From NCBI RefSeq assembly GCF_017874235.1, contig NZ_JAGGLC010000006.1, positions 62,001 to 126,000 of the forward strand: DNA of 64,000 nucleotides, read 5' to 3'. Source of the stretch: Halolamina salifodinae. Lineage in GTDB: Archaea; Halobacteriota; Halobacteria; Halobacteriales; Haloferacaceae. Of the stretch, positions 50,882-58,340 are shown one piece after another (the stretch's first letter is position 1; each line of letters starts with the position of its first letter). The position numbers and the translations under genes are program-made. The notes below the pieces were generated by a model. It searched no databases. It was given only the letters and a program-made list of their open reading frames with translations, and was not told where the DNA came from.

Positions 50882-51205
50882 ATGGCTGAGGACCACCGCC
50901 CCACCGCCCCCGACTTCGACTCGGAGACGCTGGCTGATGCGCTCACCCGATTCGGCGGGAAGCCGGCCGAGCGCCGGACAGTCGCCCGCCAAGCCGTCGA
51001 TCTGGCGGATTCGGGCGAGTACCACCGGGACAGCGGTCGGCGGCTGACGGTCGACCTGATCGTCGACGAACTCGCCGACGCCCCCGAGGGCTCGCCGGCA
51101 GAGCGCTGGAACTGGTGGATGGGCGTGCTCTCCTTTGCCTACGGCGGCTACGACCAGTTCGTCGTGCGGCGCTACCCCGGGTCGTCGGTCGATTCGGGGG
51201 AGTAA
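50882..51205 (+). CDS. conserved small acidic protein
   Basis: From ATG 50882, 107 residues; a GTG two codons upstream is possible. It is soluble and helical, with LADALTRFGGKPAERRTVAR and LTVDLIVDELADAPEG, and a Trp-rich RWNWWMGVLSFAYGGYDQFV near residue 80. The family is not recognised with certainty. Originally it probably preceded the beta-CASP nuclease gene, whose orphan 5' end lies 72 bp downstream. Confidence 0.65.
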   Translation: MAEDHRPTAPDFDSETLADALTRFGGKPAERRTVARQAVDLADSGEYHRDSGRRLTVDLIVDELADAPEGSPAERWNWWMGVLSFAYGGYDQFVVRRYPGSSVDSGE

Positions 51206-51276
51206 GCCGCGAGGACCGGCCCCGAGACGACCGGGAACCGACGAACGGAAACCCCGGGACCGCCGAAACCACACGA

Positions 51277-51498
51277 ATGCAGCTACGCTTCCTCGGCGGC
51301 GCCGGCGAGGTCGGCCGCAGTGCCGTCCTCGTCGACGACTCCCTGCTGCTCGACTTCGGCCTGCTGACCGCCGAGCCCCCGCAGTACCCCGTCGGGACGC
51401 CCGACCCCGATGCTGTCGTCGTCTCCCACGGCCACCTCGACCACGTGGGGACCGTCCCGGCGCTCCTCTCGGGCGCGGATACTCGACTTACCAACTGA
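51277..51498 (+). pseudogene. orphan 5' end of a beta-CASP/MBL exonuclease gene
   Basis: This frame starts MQLRFLGGAGEVGRSAVLVD and carries the metal motif VVVSHGHLDHVGTVPALLSG, then stops after 73 codons at TGA 51496-51498. It duplicates the first 67 residues of the intact gene at 53572. Codon choice is strongly GC-rich, like the neighbouring genome. The duplicate region ends at 51479, after a 53-bp block nearly identical to 53719-53771; sequence beyond that is AT-rich and unrelated. It probably represents the original gene start left behind when the cassette inserted. Confidence 0.8.
51427..51479 (+). repeat. 53-bp direct repeat, left copy, at cassette edge
   Basis: Begins CACGGCCACCTCGACCACGT and ends GGGCGCGGA. 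It matches 53719-53771 at 52 of 53 positions (G versus A near position 28). The repeat encodes the HGHLDHVG metal motif. Together the copies bracket the ATPase/pRiA4b cassette like attL and attR or homologous-recombination ends. Confidence 0.85.
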
Positions 51499-51503
51499 GA
51501 TAG

Positions 51504-51534
51504 CCAATTCTGAAATAGGCTATTTTGGAATTGG
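51504..51534 (+). promoter_or_regulatory. 31-bp imperfect AT-rich palindrome at the cassette edge
   Basis: Left arm CCAATTCTGAAATAG and right arm CTATTTTGGAATTGG pair at 13 of 15 positions around one central G. It lies 24 bp inside the left repeat and 42 bp upstream of the ATPase start, so it could be a regulator-binding site or a recombination site. A TTTATG element at 51547-51552, about 25 bp upstream of the ATPase start, could be its TATA box. Confidence 0.6.
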
Positions 51535-51575
51535 TTATTCGCTACGTTTATGCCAGTGTCCGGACAGCAGACAGT

Positions 51576-52958
51576 ATGGCCCGATTCGTCGACCGAGCAG
51601 CTGAGATCTCCCGGCTTCGAGGCTGCTACGGGTCGGACGAGGCTGACATGGTCGTTATCTTCGGTCGTCGGCGCCTCGGCAAGACCGAACTCGTCCGTGA
51701 GTCGCTGGCCGGCCGCGACGACGCCGTGCTGTACCAGGCGACCGAGACGACGCCGCAAGTACAGCTCGACGAGTTCGTCGACATCGCATCAGAGTCGTTC
51801 CCCGGCGTCGGCCGCATCAAACAGGAGTGGGAGTCGCTCCTCGGCTACCTCGCCGAGCAGGGCGCGGTCGTCGTACTGGACGAGTTCCCGTACCTGATCG
51901 ACGCGGACGAAAGTCTCCCGTCGGTCGTGCAGCGATTGTGGGACCAAGAGATACAGAACACGGCCGCGACGCTCGTGCTCGTCGGCTCGTCAATCAGCAT
52001 GATGGAGGAGGCAACGCTCCTCGGGAACAGCCCGCTGTACGGCCGGTTCTCCGAGAAGATCGACCTTCGACAGCTCGACTTCGACGCCGCGTGCGAGTTC
52101 TTCCCCGACTCGTACACACCCGAAGAGCAGGTGTTCGCGTGGGGCGTGTTCGGTGGAACGCCGTACTACCTCGACGGCGTCGACCTCGACCACGACTTGG
52201 GAACGGTCATCCAACAGTCGATCCTCTCCCAGCAGGGGTTCCTGCACAACGAGCCCGAGTACGTCCTCCGCACCGAACTCACCGAACCCAACCGGTACTT
52301 CGCCATCCTGAAAGCGATCGCCGCCGGGAACACGACCGCAAACGAGATCGCGGGGACAGTCGGCATCGACGGGAAGCAGATTTCGACGTACACGCAGAAG
52401 CTGGAACGGCTTCGACTGGTCGAACGCGAGGTCCCAGTCACTGAGGATAAGACGAAGTCACGCCGAGGCCGATACCGGATCCTCGACCCCCTGTTCCGGT
52501 TCTGGTACCGGTTCGTCTACGGCAGCGAAGACCGGTACGAGCGCCTCGGTGACGACACCTATGAGACCGTCATCGAATCCGGGATGGCCGACTTCGTGAG
52601 CCAGGGCTTCGAGACGCTCTGCCAGGACGCGCTCCCCGACCTGTATTCGGAGGAGACGTTCGTCGACATCGGCCGCTGGTGGTACAAGGAGCACGAGGTC
52701 GACATCGTCGGGTTGACCGACGGCGGAACGATGGTCGCGGGCGAGTGCAAGTTCACGTCGTCGCCGCTCGACTACAGCGCGTTCGCGTCGCTCGAAGAAC
52801 ACGCCGACGAGATTCGGTGGTCCGCCGATAGTGGTGAGGTGAAGCGGGAATACGCGCTCTTCGCTCGAAGCGGGTTCACACAGTCGGTCCGTGAAGCCGC
52901 CGCTGAACGTGACGACCTCCAGTTGTTCGACCTCGACCGGATCGTCGAGAGCGTCTGA
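51576..52958 (+). CDS. archaeal ATPase with C-terminal DUF234-type nuclease-like domain
   Basis: From ATG 51576, 460 residues. The N-terminal P-loop is VVIFGRRRLGKTELV, the Walker B site VVVLDEFPYLIDAD, and a sensor-like motif reads LVLVGSSISMMEE. Residues 270-330 form a winged helix (AIAAGNTTANEIAGTVGIDG). The C-terminal 130 residues contain VDIVGLTDGGTMVAGECKF, resembling the restriction-endonuclease-like DUF234 domain with the D-x(n)-ExK pattern. Such ATPases are common in mobile and defence-related archaeal loci; function is unknown. GC content is lower than the flanks. It lies in the inserted cassette. Confidence 0.87.
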   Translation: MARFVDRAAEISRLRGCYGSDEADMVVIFGRRRLGKTELVRESLAGRDDAVLYQATETTPQVQLDEFVDIASESFPGVGRIKQEWESLLGYLAEQGAVVVLDEFPYLIDADESLPSVVQRLWDQEIQNTAATLVLVGSSISMMEEATLLGNSPLYGRFSEKIDLRQLDFDAACEFFPDSYTPEEQVFAWGVFGGTPYYLDGVDLDHDLGTVIQQSILSQQGFLHNEPEYVLRTELTEPNRYFAILKAIAAGNTTANEIAGTVGIDGKQISTYTQKLERLRLVEREVPVTEDKTKSRRGRYRILDPLFRFWYRFVYGSEDRYERLGDDTYETVIESGMADFVSQGFETLCQDALPDLYSEETFVDIGRWWYKEHEVDIVGLTDGGTMVAGECKFTSSPLDYSAFASLEEHADEIRWSADSGEVKREYALFARSGFTQSVREAAAERDDLQLFDLDRIVESV

Positions 52959-53009
52959 ACACCGGCCAGTACCGGGGCAGACGATCACCGAACACAATCG
53001 GGAAGTGTG

Positions 53010-53468
53010 TCACCCATCAGCGGCGTACTGCTCGATGGCCTCGCCCCTGCCCTCGACTACTTCAGGGCCTCTCTCGGCCGGTTCGTCGACGATTTCCATG
53101 AGAATCGCGTAGAAGCGCCACTCGTCGCCGTAGTCGTACAGGTAACAGAGTCGGTCACGTTCGTCGAGTCCTAACTGTTCGACGATGTCGCTGACCCTCG
53201 TCTCGCCGGCATCGTACGTCTCCTCGTCGAACCCAATTGTTGCCCCACCCTGTGAATCTTCGAACCCCTGCGAACACTGGTACTTGACGTCGCTGTTCCA
53301 GTAGTCCTCATCGGTACCGACGAACCAGAGGTGCCCCTGGTCGAGCCCCATCGTCGCGTTGACCGTCGTCTGAAACTCGTCGAGTGTGCGGTCTGCTCCG
53401 ACGACTACGTCTCGCCAGAGGGATGTCGGATCTGGATCGAACTTGACGCGGAAGCGGTAGGCTGTCAT
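53010..53468 (-). CDS. plasmid pRiA4b ORF-3-like protein
   Basis: From ATG 53468, 152 residues. The N terminus YRFRVKFDPDPTSLWRDVVV, the DEFQTTVNATMGLDQGHLW motif and the YDYGDEWRFYAILMEI motif define the pRiA4b ORF-3-like family, found on plasmids and in mobile islands with unknown function. The gene is convergent with the ATPase and completes the cassette. Frames extending to 53552 overlap the leader of the beta-CASP gene and are rejected. Confidence 0.85.
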   Translation of the reverse strand: MTAYRFRVKFDPDPTSLWRDVVVGADRTLDEFQTTVNATMGLDQGHLWFVGTDEDYWNSDVKYQCSQGFEDSQGGATIGFDEETYDAGETRVSDIVEQLGLDERDRLCYLYDYGDEWRFYAILMEIVDEPAERGPEVVEGRGEAIEQYAADG

Positions 53469-53571
53469 CCTCGTTTTGTTCTCTCTCCACCGACGATTGT
53501 GAGCGTTCGGCTCCTGACCGAGGCGAGACGATTCGACGTTGTCAAACGGCATGAACGACTACCAGTCGGTA

Positions 53572-54912
53572 ATGGATCTTCGGTTTCTGGGCGGTGCGGG
53601 AGAAGTCGGCCGGAGCGCGATCCTCGTCAACGATCGTCTCCTGCTCGACTACGGGATGAAATCGGGGAATCCGCCGCAGTTCCCGGTCGACGCCGATCCC
53701 GAATCGGTCGTGGTGAGCCACGGCCACCTCGACCACGTGGGGACCATCCCGGCGCTCCTCTCGGGCGCGGACCGGCCGCCGATCCACTGGACGCCGCCGA
53801 CCCAGGAGCTGGCGCTCACGCTCGCACGGGACACGCTCAAACTCCACGGGCGCTCGCCACACTGCCCGTTCACCGAGAACGACGTGAAGCGCGTCACTGA
53901 GGTCTCTCAGACCCACGGCTACCGCGAGACGTTCGAAGCCGCAGGCTACGAGGTGACGTTCTTCCGGGCCGGCCACATTCCGGGGAGTGCGCACGTGCTG
54001 GTCGACGATGGTGACACTCGCTTGCTCTACACCGGCGACTTCCACGTCGACGAGGAGGCCGCCGCTGACCCGCCCGCGGGCTTCGACGCCGGCGAGCCAC
54101 CCGTCGGCCAGCGACTCGTCAAGGGGTCGATAGCCCGCCCCGACGCCGACGTAGTGTTGTGTGAGAGCACCTACTCCGACGTGGACCACGACCCGCGGGC
54201 CAGCGTCGAACACCGGTTCGCCCAGAGCGTGAAAACGACCCTCTGGGAGGGCGGCACCGTCGTCGTTCCCGCGTTCGCCATCGGTCGCACTCAGGAGATG
54301 CTCATGATCTGCGAGGCCCACGACATCCCCTGCTATGTCGACGGGATGGGGAAGGAGGTGACCGAGATGCTGCGGCGCCATCCCGAGTTCGTGCGCGACC
54401 CGGCCGCGCTCCGGCGCGCGAAGTCCCACGCGCGGTTCGTGACGGGTCGCGACGGCCAGCGCGAGACCGGAGGTCTCGCTGGCCGCACGGGACGGGCTGG
54501 GCCGTCCCGTGGACAGCGCAAGCGGATTACGGACCAGAAAGCCGCCATCATCACCACGAGCGGGATGCTCTCGGGTGGCCCCGCTATGACCTACATCCCC
54601 GAGATCCGGGCGAACCCGGTGAACAAGATCACCATGACCGGCTATCAGGTCGAGGGGACGCCCGGCCGAGATCTGCTGGAAACCGGGCGCGCCGAGATCG
54701 ACGGGCGCGTGATGCCCGTCAGCGCGCAGGTCGAGGCGTACGACTTCTCGGCCCACGCCGACCACGGCGGGATTCGGCGGTTCCTCGACTCCTACGACGA
54801 CGCCGAGGTTCTCGTGAACCACGGCGACCGCTGTGGCGCGTTCGCGGCGGAACTCCGCGCGGACGGCTACGACGCGTCGGCGCCCGAACTCGGCGCGACC
54901 TACTCGGTCTGA
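53572..54912 (+). CDS. beta-CASP/MBL-fold ribonuclease (RNase J/CPSF-like)
   Basis: From ATG 53572, 446 residues. The MBL motif SHGHLDHVG is near residue 53. Further motifs are HIPGSAHVLV, YTGDFHVDE, ESTYSDVDHD and a C-terminal SAHADHGG (beta-CASP motif). It cleaves or degrades RNA 5' to 3'. Codons 1-49 use AT-richer, atypical synonymous codons compared with the rest and with the orphan 5' end at 51277, so this N-terminal part came with the inserted cassette. Residues about 302-326 (RDGQRETGGLAGRTGRAGPS) are encoded by two palindromes. A start at 53551 is possible. It converges on the SRPBCC gene with 13-bp overlap. Confidence 0.87.
   Translation: MDLRFLGGAGEVGRSAILVNDRLLLDYGMKSGNPPQFPVDADPESVVVSHGHLDHVGTIPALLSGADRPPIHWTPPTQELALTLARDTLKLHGRSPHCPFTENDVKRVTEVSQTHGYRETFEAAGYEVTFFRAGHIPGSAHVLVDDGDTRLLYTGDFHVDEEAAADPPAGFDAGEPPVGQRLVKGSIARPDADVVLCESTYSDVDHDPRASVEHRFAQSVKTTLWEGGTVVVPAFAIGRTQEMLMICEAHDIPCYVDGMGKEVTEMLRRHPEFVRDPAALRRAKSHARFVTGRDGQRETGGLAGRTGRAGPSRGQRKRITDQKAAIITTSGMLSGGPAMTYIPEIRANPVNKITMTGYQVEGTPGRDLLETGRAEIDGRVMPVSAQVEAYDFSAHADHGGIRRFLDSYDDAEVLVNHGDRCGAFAAELRADGYDASAPELGATYSV
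53719..53771 (+). repeat. 53-bp direct repeat, right copy, at cassette edge
   Basis: Near-identical partner of 51427-51479. Left of it the reading frame is the divergent N-terminal codon block; right of it the frame continues in native codon use through the rest of the nuclease. This is the likely crossover point that restored the gene. Confidence 0.85.
54461..54510 (+). repeat. two palindromes inside the beta-CASP nuclease gene
   Basis: GCGAGACC-GGA-GGTCTCGC at 54461-54479, extended by CGGCCA and TGGCCG farther out, then ACGGGACGG-GCTGGG-CCGTCCCGT at 54487-54510. In frame, encoding a Gly/Arg/Thr-rich insertion after HARFVTG. The first is the 3-nt-loop hairpin type. Confidence 0.83.
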
Positions 54913-55370
54913 TCGCCGAGTTCCGCCGCCAGCCAGTCGAACTGCTGTTCCAGCTCCTTCCGGCGCTGACGCTTGATCACCGTCGCGTCCATCAGTTTCC
55001 CGACCAGCGCCACGTCGATGGCGAACTCCGTCTCGGCGGTCACTTGGGTCCCAGAACCGGTCGGTTCGACGGTGTAGCGCGTCACCATCTCCTCGAAGAT
55101 GCCCTCCACCTGGCGGTACGCGAGCGCCGCGTCCGGGTCCTCGACCAGTTCGAGGCTGAGTTCGATGGTGGCGATGCCGACGCCGTTGGTGAGGCCGATC
55201 TGATCGCCGTCGCCGGCCTGCGGCCGGCTGCCAGAGGGGCTTTGCCCCTCCCTGTCCACTTCGACCTCGTCGAACCCCGCGGCGCGCATGAACGGCCCAA
55301 CGTCCTGCATCCGCTCGCGGACCGCGTCCGGCGGCGCCGTGATCTCCCGCGACACGCTGACGGTCTCCAT
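54900..55370 (-). CDS. SRPBCC-fold ligand-binding protein
   Basis: From ATG 55370, 156 residues: METVSVSREITAPPDAVRER at the N terminus, then a START-like fold with LSLELVEDPDAALAYRQVEG and GTQVTAETEFAID, and a long C-terminal helix (RQRRKELEQQFDWLAAEL). Such proteins bind lipids or small hydrophobic ligands. Residues 45-57 (QSPSGSRPQAGDG) are encoded by the palindromes GCCGGC and GAGGGGC-TTT-GCCCCTC (55234-55250) and look inserted. The gene is just upstream of HemG on the opposite side of a convergent nuclease. Confidence 0.8.
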   Translation of the reverse strand: METVSVSREITAPPDAVRERMQDVGPFMRAAGFDEVEVDREGQSPSGSRPQAGDGDQIGLTNGVGIATIELSLELVEDPDAALAYRQVEGIFEEMVTRYTVEPTGSGTQVTAETEFAIDVALVGKLMDATVIKRQRRKELEQQFDWLAAELGDQTE

Positions 55371-55423
55371 ACCTCGGCGTAGGATGGGGTCACTGAAAGC
55401 TCCCGGCACGAACACCTCCGGCC

Positions 55424-56701
55424 TCAGCCGTCGACTGCTGCCGCGTCGCTCAGGCGCTCGGCCAGCCGTTTCGCCTGCCCGACGCGCCCGGGAATCCCCG
55501 CTCTCGACTCGTAGTTCGCACAGAGATGGATCCCCGCAGGCGGTTCGACGCCCTCCAGTGCCGTCCACGAGGTGTCGTAGGCAGGCATCCCGCGCTCCAG
55601 TCGACGCACGTCCAGCACCGTCGCCTCGGCGCCGGTCAGTTCGTCGAACTCGCGTTCGGTGATTTCGCGGATCGCCGACAGGGACTGGTCGACCAGTTCA
55701 GGGTTCTTCGCGCCGCCGAGGAACGCGGTGTGGAGGCGATCGCGGTCGAACAGCGTCGCGTTGCAGGTCACGCCCAACGTGCTGAACGCCTCCTCGTACT
55801 GGACCTGGAAGCCGCTGGCCTCGATTTCGGGGTCGGCCGCGAGATGGACGATTGCGAGAGGGTTGTAGCTGAGTCGTCGCAGCGGCACGGCCGTCGCGGG
55901 CGCGAGATCCTCGAGCAGCGTCGCCGTCACGTCGGCCGGCGTCGTGAGCACCACCTGATCGACGACGGTCGTCCCCGACGGCGTTTCGAGTTCGAACCGA
56001 TCCTCGCTCTCCCGCACAGTTTCGACCGGTGTCTCCAGCCGAACGGTCTCACGGTGCTGCTCAGCGAGTGCTTGGGGGAGCGTCTGGAGGCCGCCGTCGA
56101 AGGAGACGACCGGCGGCGCCTCGGAGTCCCGGAGCCTCGCCCGCACGGCGGCGACGAGGAGACTCCGGTCGACGCCGTACTTCTCCAGTGCCCGCCCCAG
56201 CGAGTGTTCCATCAGCATCTCGTCGGGGTGGGTGCCGTAGATTCCGCCGTACAGCGGGCCGATGACGTACTGTGCGACCTCCGGCCCGACCATTCGGGTC
56301 AGGCTCTCCTCGACGGTTTCCTCGCCCCGCGGCGGCCCGGTCAGGGGCTCCATCAGCAAACGGAGCTTTCCGCGGAGCGAGAGCAGATCGGTCGAGAGGC
56401 CCTCTCGGAGTGAGAACGGCACCTGCCGGAGCGCGCCGTCGTGGTAGACGTACAGCGGCGCGTCCGCCGCCTCGACGACTCGGTCGCCGATGCCCAGCGA
56501 CTCGACGAGCGACGCGACGGGCGGCGAGAGCCGGGTCCGTTGGGGGCCGTTCTCGACAGTCTGGCCGCCGATTTGGCGGCTCCGTATCACGCCGCCCGGT
56601 TCGGCGCCGGCCTCGAACACGGTGCTCTCGACGCCCTGCTGTGCCAGATAGTGCTGCAGCGTCAGTCCGCTGATCCCGCCGCCGACGATTCCGACGTGCA
56701 T
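55424..56701 (-). CDS. hemG: protoporphyrinogen oxidase (HemG/HemY type)
   Basis: A 425-residue FAD enzyme. The N-terminal GGGISGLTLQHYLAQQG Rossmann motif and EAGAEPGGVIRSRQIGGQTV match HemY-type protoporphyrinogen oxidases, as does the later RTRLSPPVASLVESLGIGD. The C-terminal VEPPAGIHLCANYESRAGIP closes the FAD domain. It oxidises protoporphyrinogen or coproporphyrinogen in haem synthesis. Close downstream placement behind the radical SAM gene (98-bp gap, same strand) suggests a shared haem-related transcript. Confidence 0.88.
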   Translation of the reverse strand: MHVGIVGGGISGLTLQHYLAQQGVESTVFEAGAEPGGVIRSRQIGGQTVENGPQRTRLSPPVASLVESLGIGDRVVEAADAPLYVYHDGALRQVPFSLREGLSTDLLSLRGKLRLLMEPLTGPPRGEETVEESLTRMVGPEVAQYVIGPLYGGIYGTHPDEMLMEHSLGRALEKYGVDRSLLVAAVRARLRDSEAPPVVSFDGGLQTLPQALAEQHRETVRLETPVETVRESEDRFELETPSGTTVVDQVVLTTPADVTATLLEDLAPATAVPLRRLSYNPLAIVHLAADPEIEASGFQVQYEEAFSTLGVTCNATLFDRDRLHTAFLGGAKNPELVDQSLSAIREITEREFDELTGAEATVLDVRRLERGMPAYDTSWTALEGVEPPAGIHLCANYESRAGIPGRVGQAKRLAERLSDAAAVDG

Positions 56702-56799
56702 GGCTGTTGGGTGGTGATTCGCGGCGGATCGGCTACTGCGCTCGGCCGAAGATGTTCACGTCGACGACGGCCGGCGCCGCCCGAAATGGCTCAGCACTG

Positions 56800-57891
56800 T
56801 CAGTCGGCAGGCGACTGTTCGGGCAGCGGGCCGTCGTACCCCTCCGGGACGTAGGGACAGAGCGGGTCGCTCTCGAGGGGGTCACCCGTGGTCGCGTACG
56901 CCCGGGAGCGACTGCCGCCACAGACGTTGCGGAACTCGCAGGCCCCGCATTTCCCCTTGAGCGCGTCCGGATCCCGGAGCTCCTCGAACAGCGGCGAATC
57001 GCGGTAGAGGTCGACGAGGCTGTCTGTCCGGACGTTGCCCGCTGGCTTCGGCAGGAATCCCGAGGGGTACATCTCGCCAGTATGGCTCACGAACGCGAAG
57101 CCGTCGCCGGCAGTGATGCCCGTTCGGCGGCCGATGGCGTCGCTGTCAGGTTTGTCGGTCGCCGAGCGGCGCTGCTGGATCGCGACCCGGCGGTAGTGGG
57201 GCGCCTCGGTGGTCTTGATGCCGAAGTCGGCCGCTGAGTTGACCGCCGTCAGCCACTCCATCACGCGGTCGGCGCGTTCCGGGGGAACTGGGTCAAGCAC
57301 CTGCCCCCTGCCGACCGGGACGAGGAAGAACACCGACCAGAGCACGGCGTCGAGGTCGGCGACGAGTTCGCGGAGCTGTGGGAGCTGTTCGACCGTCTCG
57401 GCACAGACGGTCGTGTTGATCTGGAGCGGGAGCCCGGCCTCGTTGGCGGCCCGCGCGGCCTCGACGGTCTGGCGGAAGCTCCCCGCCTCCTTCCGGAAGC
57501 CGTCGTGGGCGTCAGGGGTGGCGCCGTCGATGCTCAGCGCGAGTCGACGCAGCCCCGAATCGGCGAGGGCCTGAATCCGGTCTGGGGTGAGCGACGCCGT
57601 GCCGCTGGGGGTGAGCGTCATCTGCAAGCCCTGCTCGACGCCGTACTCGATCAGGTCGAACGTGTCGTCGCGGTAGAGCGGGTCGCCCCCGGAGAGGACG
57701 ACCAGTTGGTTCTCGCCGAACTCGTTGGCTTCCTCGAGGAGTCGCTTCCCCTCCTCGGTCGTGAGCTCGTCGGGGTGGCGCTGGGGCTGGGCCTCCGCGC
57801 GGCAGTGTTTGCAGGCCAGTTCACACGCCTGCGTGAGTTCCCAGACCAGCACGAACGGGCGCTGATTCGTGTCGATAGTGGATGGGCGCAT
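56800..57891 (-). CDS. radical SAM/SPASM enzyme (TIGR04053-like), candidate RiPP-modifying enzyme
   Basis: A 363-residue enzyme. The [4Fe-4S] SAM motif is CELACKHC (CxxxCxxC) near residue 20, followed by VVLSGGDPLYR and TLTPSGTASLT. The SPASM region holds CGACEFRNVCGGSRSRAYAT and a final CPYVPEGY, with auxiliary cluster Cys residues. It resembles AhbC/AhbD haem-pathway enzymes and peptide-modifying radical SAM enzymes. The adjacent small CGCGG peptide gene 24 bp upstream and HemG downstream allow both readings: haem maturation or peptide modification. Probably one operon. Confidence 0.87.
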   Translation of the reverse strand: MRPSTIDTNQRPFVLVWELTQACELACKHCRAEAQPQRHPDELTTEEGKRLLEEANEFGENQLVVLSGGDPLYRDDTFDLIEYGVEQGLQMTLTPSGTASLTPDRIQALADSGLRRLALSIDGATPDAHDGFRKEAGSFRQTVEAARAANEAGLPLQINTTVCAETVEQLPQLRELVADLDAVLWSVFFLVPVGRGQVLDPVPPERADRVMEWLTAVNSAADFGIKTTEAPHYRRVAIQQRRSATDKPDSDAIGRRTGITAGDGFAFVSHTGEMYPSGFLPKPAGNVRTDSLVDLYRDSPLFEELRDPDALKGKCGACEFRNVCGGSRSRAYATTGDPLESDPLCPYVPEGYDGPLPEQSPAD

Positions 57892-57915
57892 GGGGTTCGT
57901 TGGGGTCGGGGGTCG

Positions 57916-58221
57916 CTACTGGACGTGGACGCGCACGACGTGCCCGCCACAGCCACACTGTTCGACGTACTCCCAGTCGGCGTCGTCGCCGAAGGCGCGG
58001 CCGAGCGCGTCGTAGAGATACGTCTCCGGGTGTCCTTGCTCGCCGTGGGTGACGAGGTTGACGTGGTTCCCGGGCGCGGTATGGCCGACCGCTTCGAGTG
58101 CCTGTTCGACGAGCAGGTCGCGGTCGTCGGCGTGCTCCGGCCCTTCGAGGTTCGCGGACCACGAGTTGTCGTGCACGTGGTCGGTGATCGGTTCGGGGTC
58201 CTCGTGGTCGTGCTGAGACAT
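57916..58221 (-). CDS. CGCGG-type small protein, candidate radical-SAM-modified peptide precursor
   Basis: A 101-residue protein: an acidic, His-rich N terminus (MSQHDHEDPEPITDHVHDN), then a folded middle with LVEQALEAVGHTAPGNHVNL and YLYDALGRAFGDDADW, ending EQCGCGGHVVRVHVQ. The conserved CGCGG next to the C terminus, immediately upstream of a radical SAM/SPASM gene, matches the CGCGG group proposed as radical-SAM-modified ribosomal peptides. No leader-core cleavage motif is obvious. Alternatively it could be a metal-binding chaperone for haem synthesis. Confidence 0.8.
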   Translation of the reverse strand: MSQHDHEDPEPITDHVHDNSWSANLEGPEHADDRDLLVEQALEAVGHTAPGNHVNLVTHGEQGHPETYLYDALGRAFGDDADWEYVEQCGCGGHVVRVHVQ

Positions 58222-58340
58222 GGCTCAGTTGCAGTTTGGCCGCCGACGCCCAAGTCCGGACTCCCGAACATGTTTCCGGTGTGCGAACCGCTCGCTCGGC
58301 CGCGGGAGGCTTTTCCCCCGCGGGGACGAACCGGCAGGTA

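Noticed and set aside
50779-50889. A 36-codon frame starting MRLTRRSVFAASSA, like the start of a Tat signal peptide
   Set aside because: It stops quickly, overlaps the start of the next gene and has no hydrophobic core after the twin arginine. It could be a gene remnant, but evidence is too thin.
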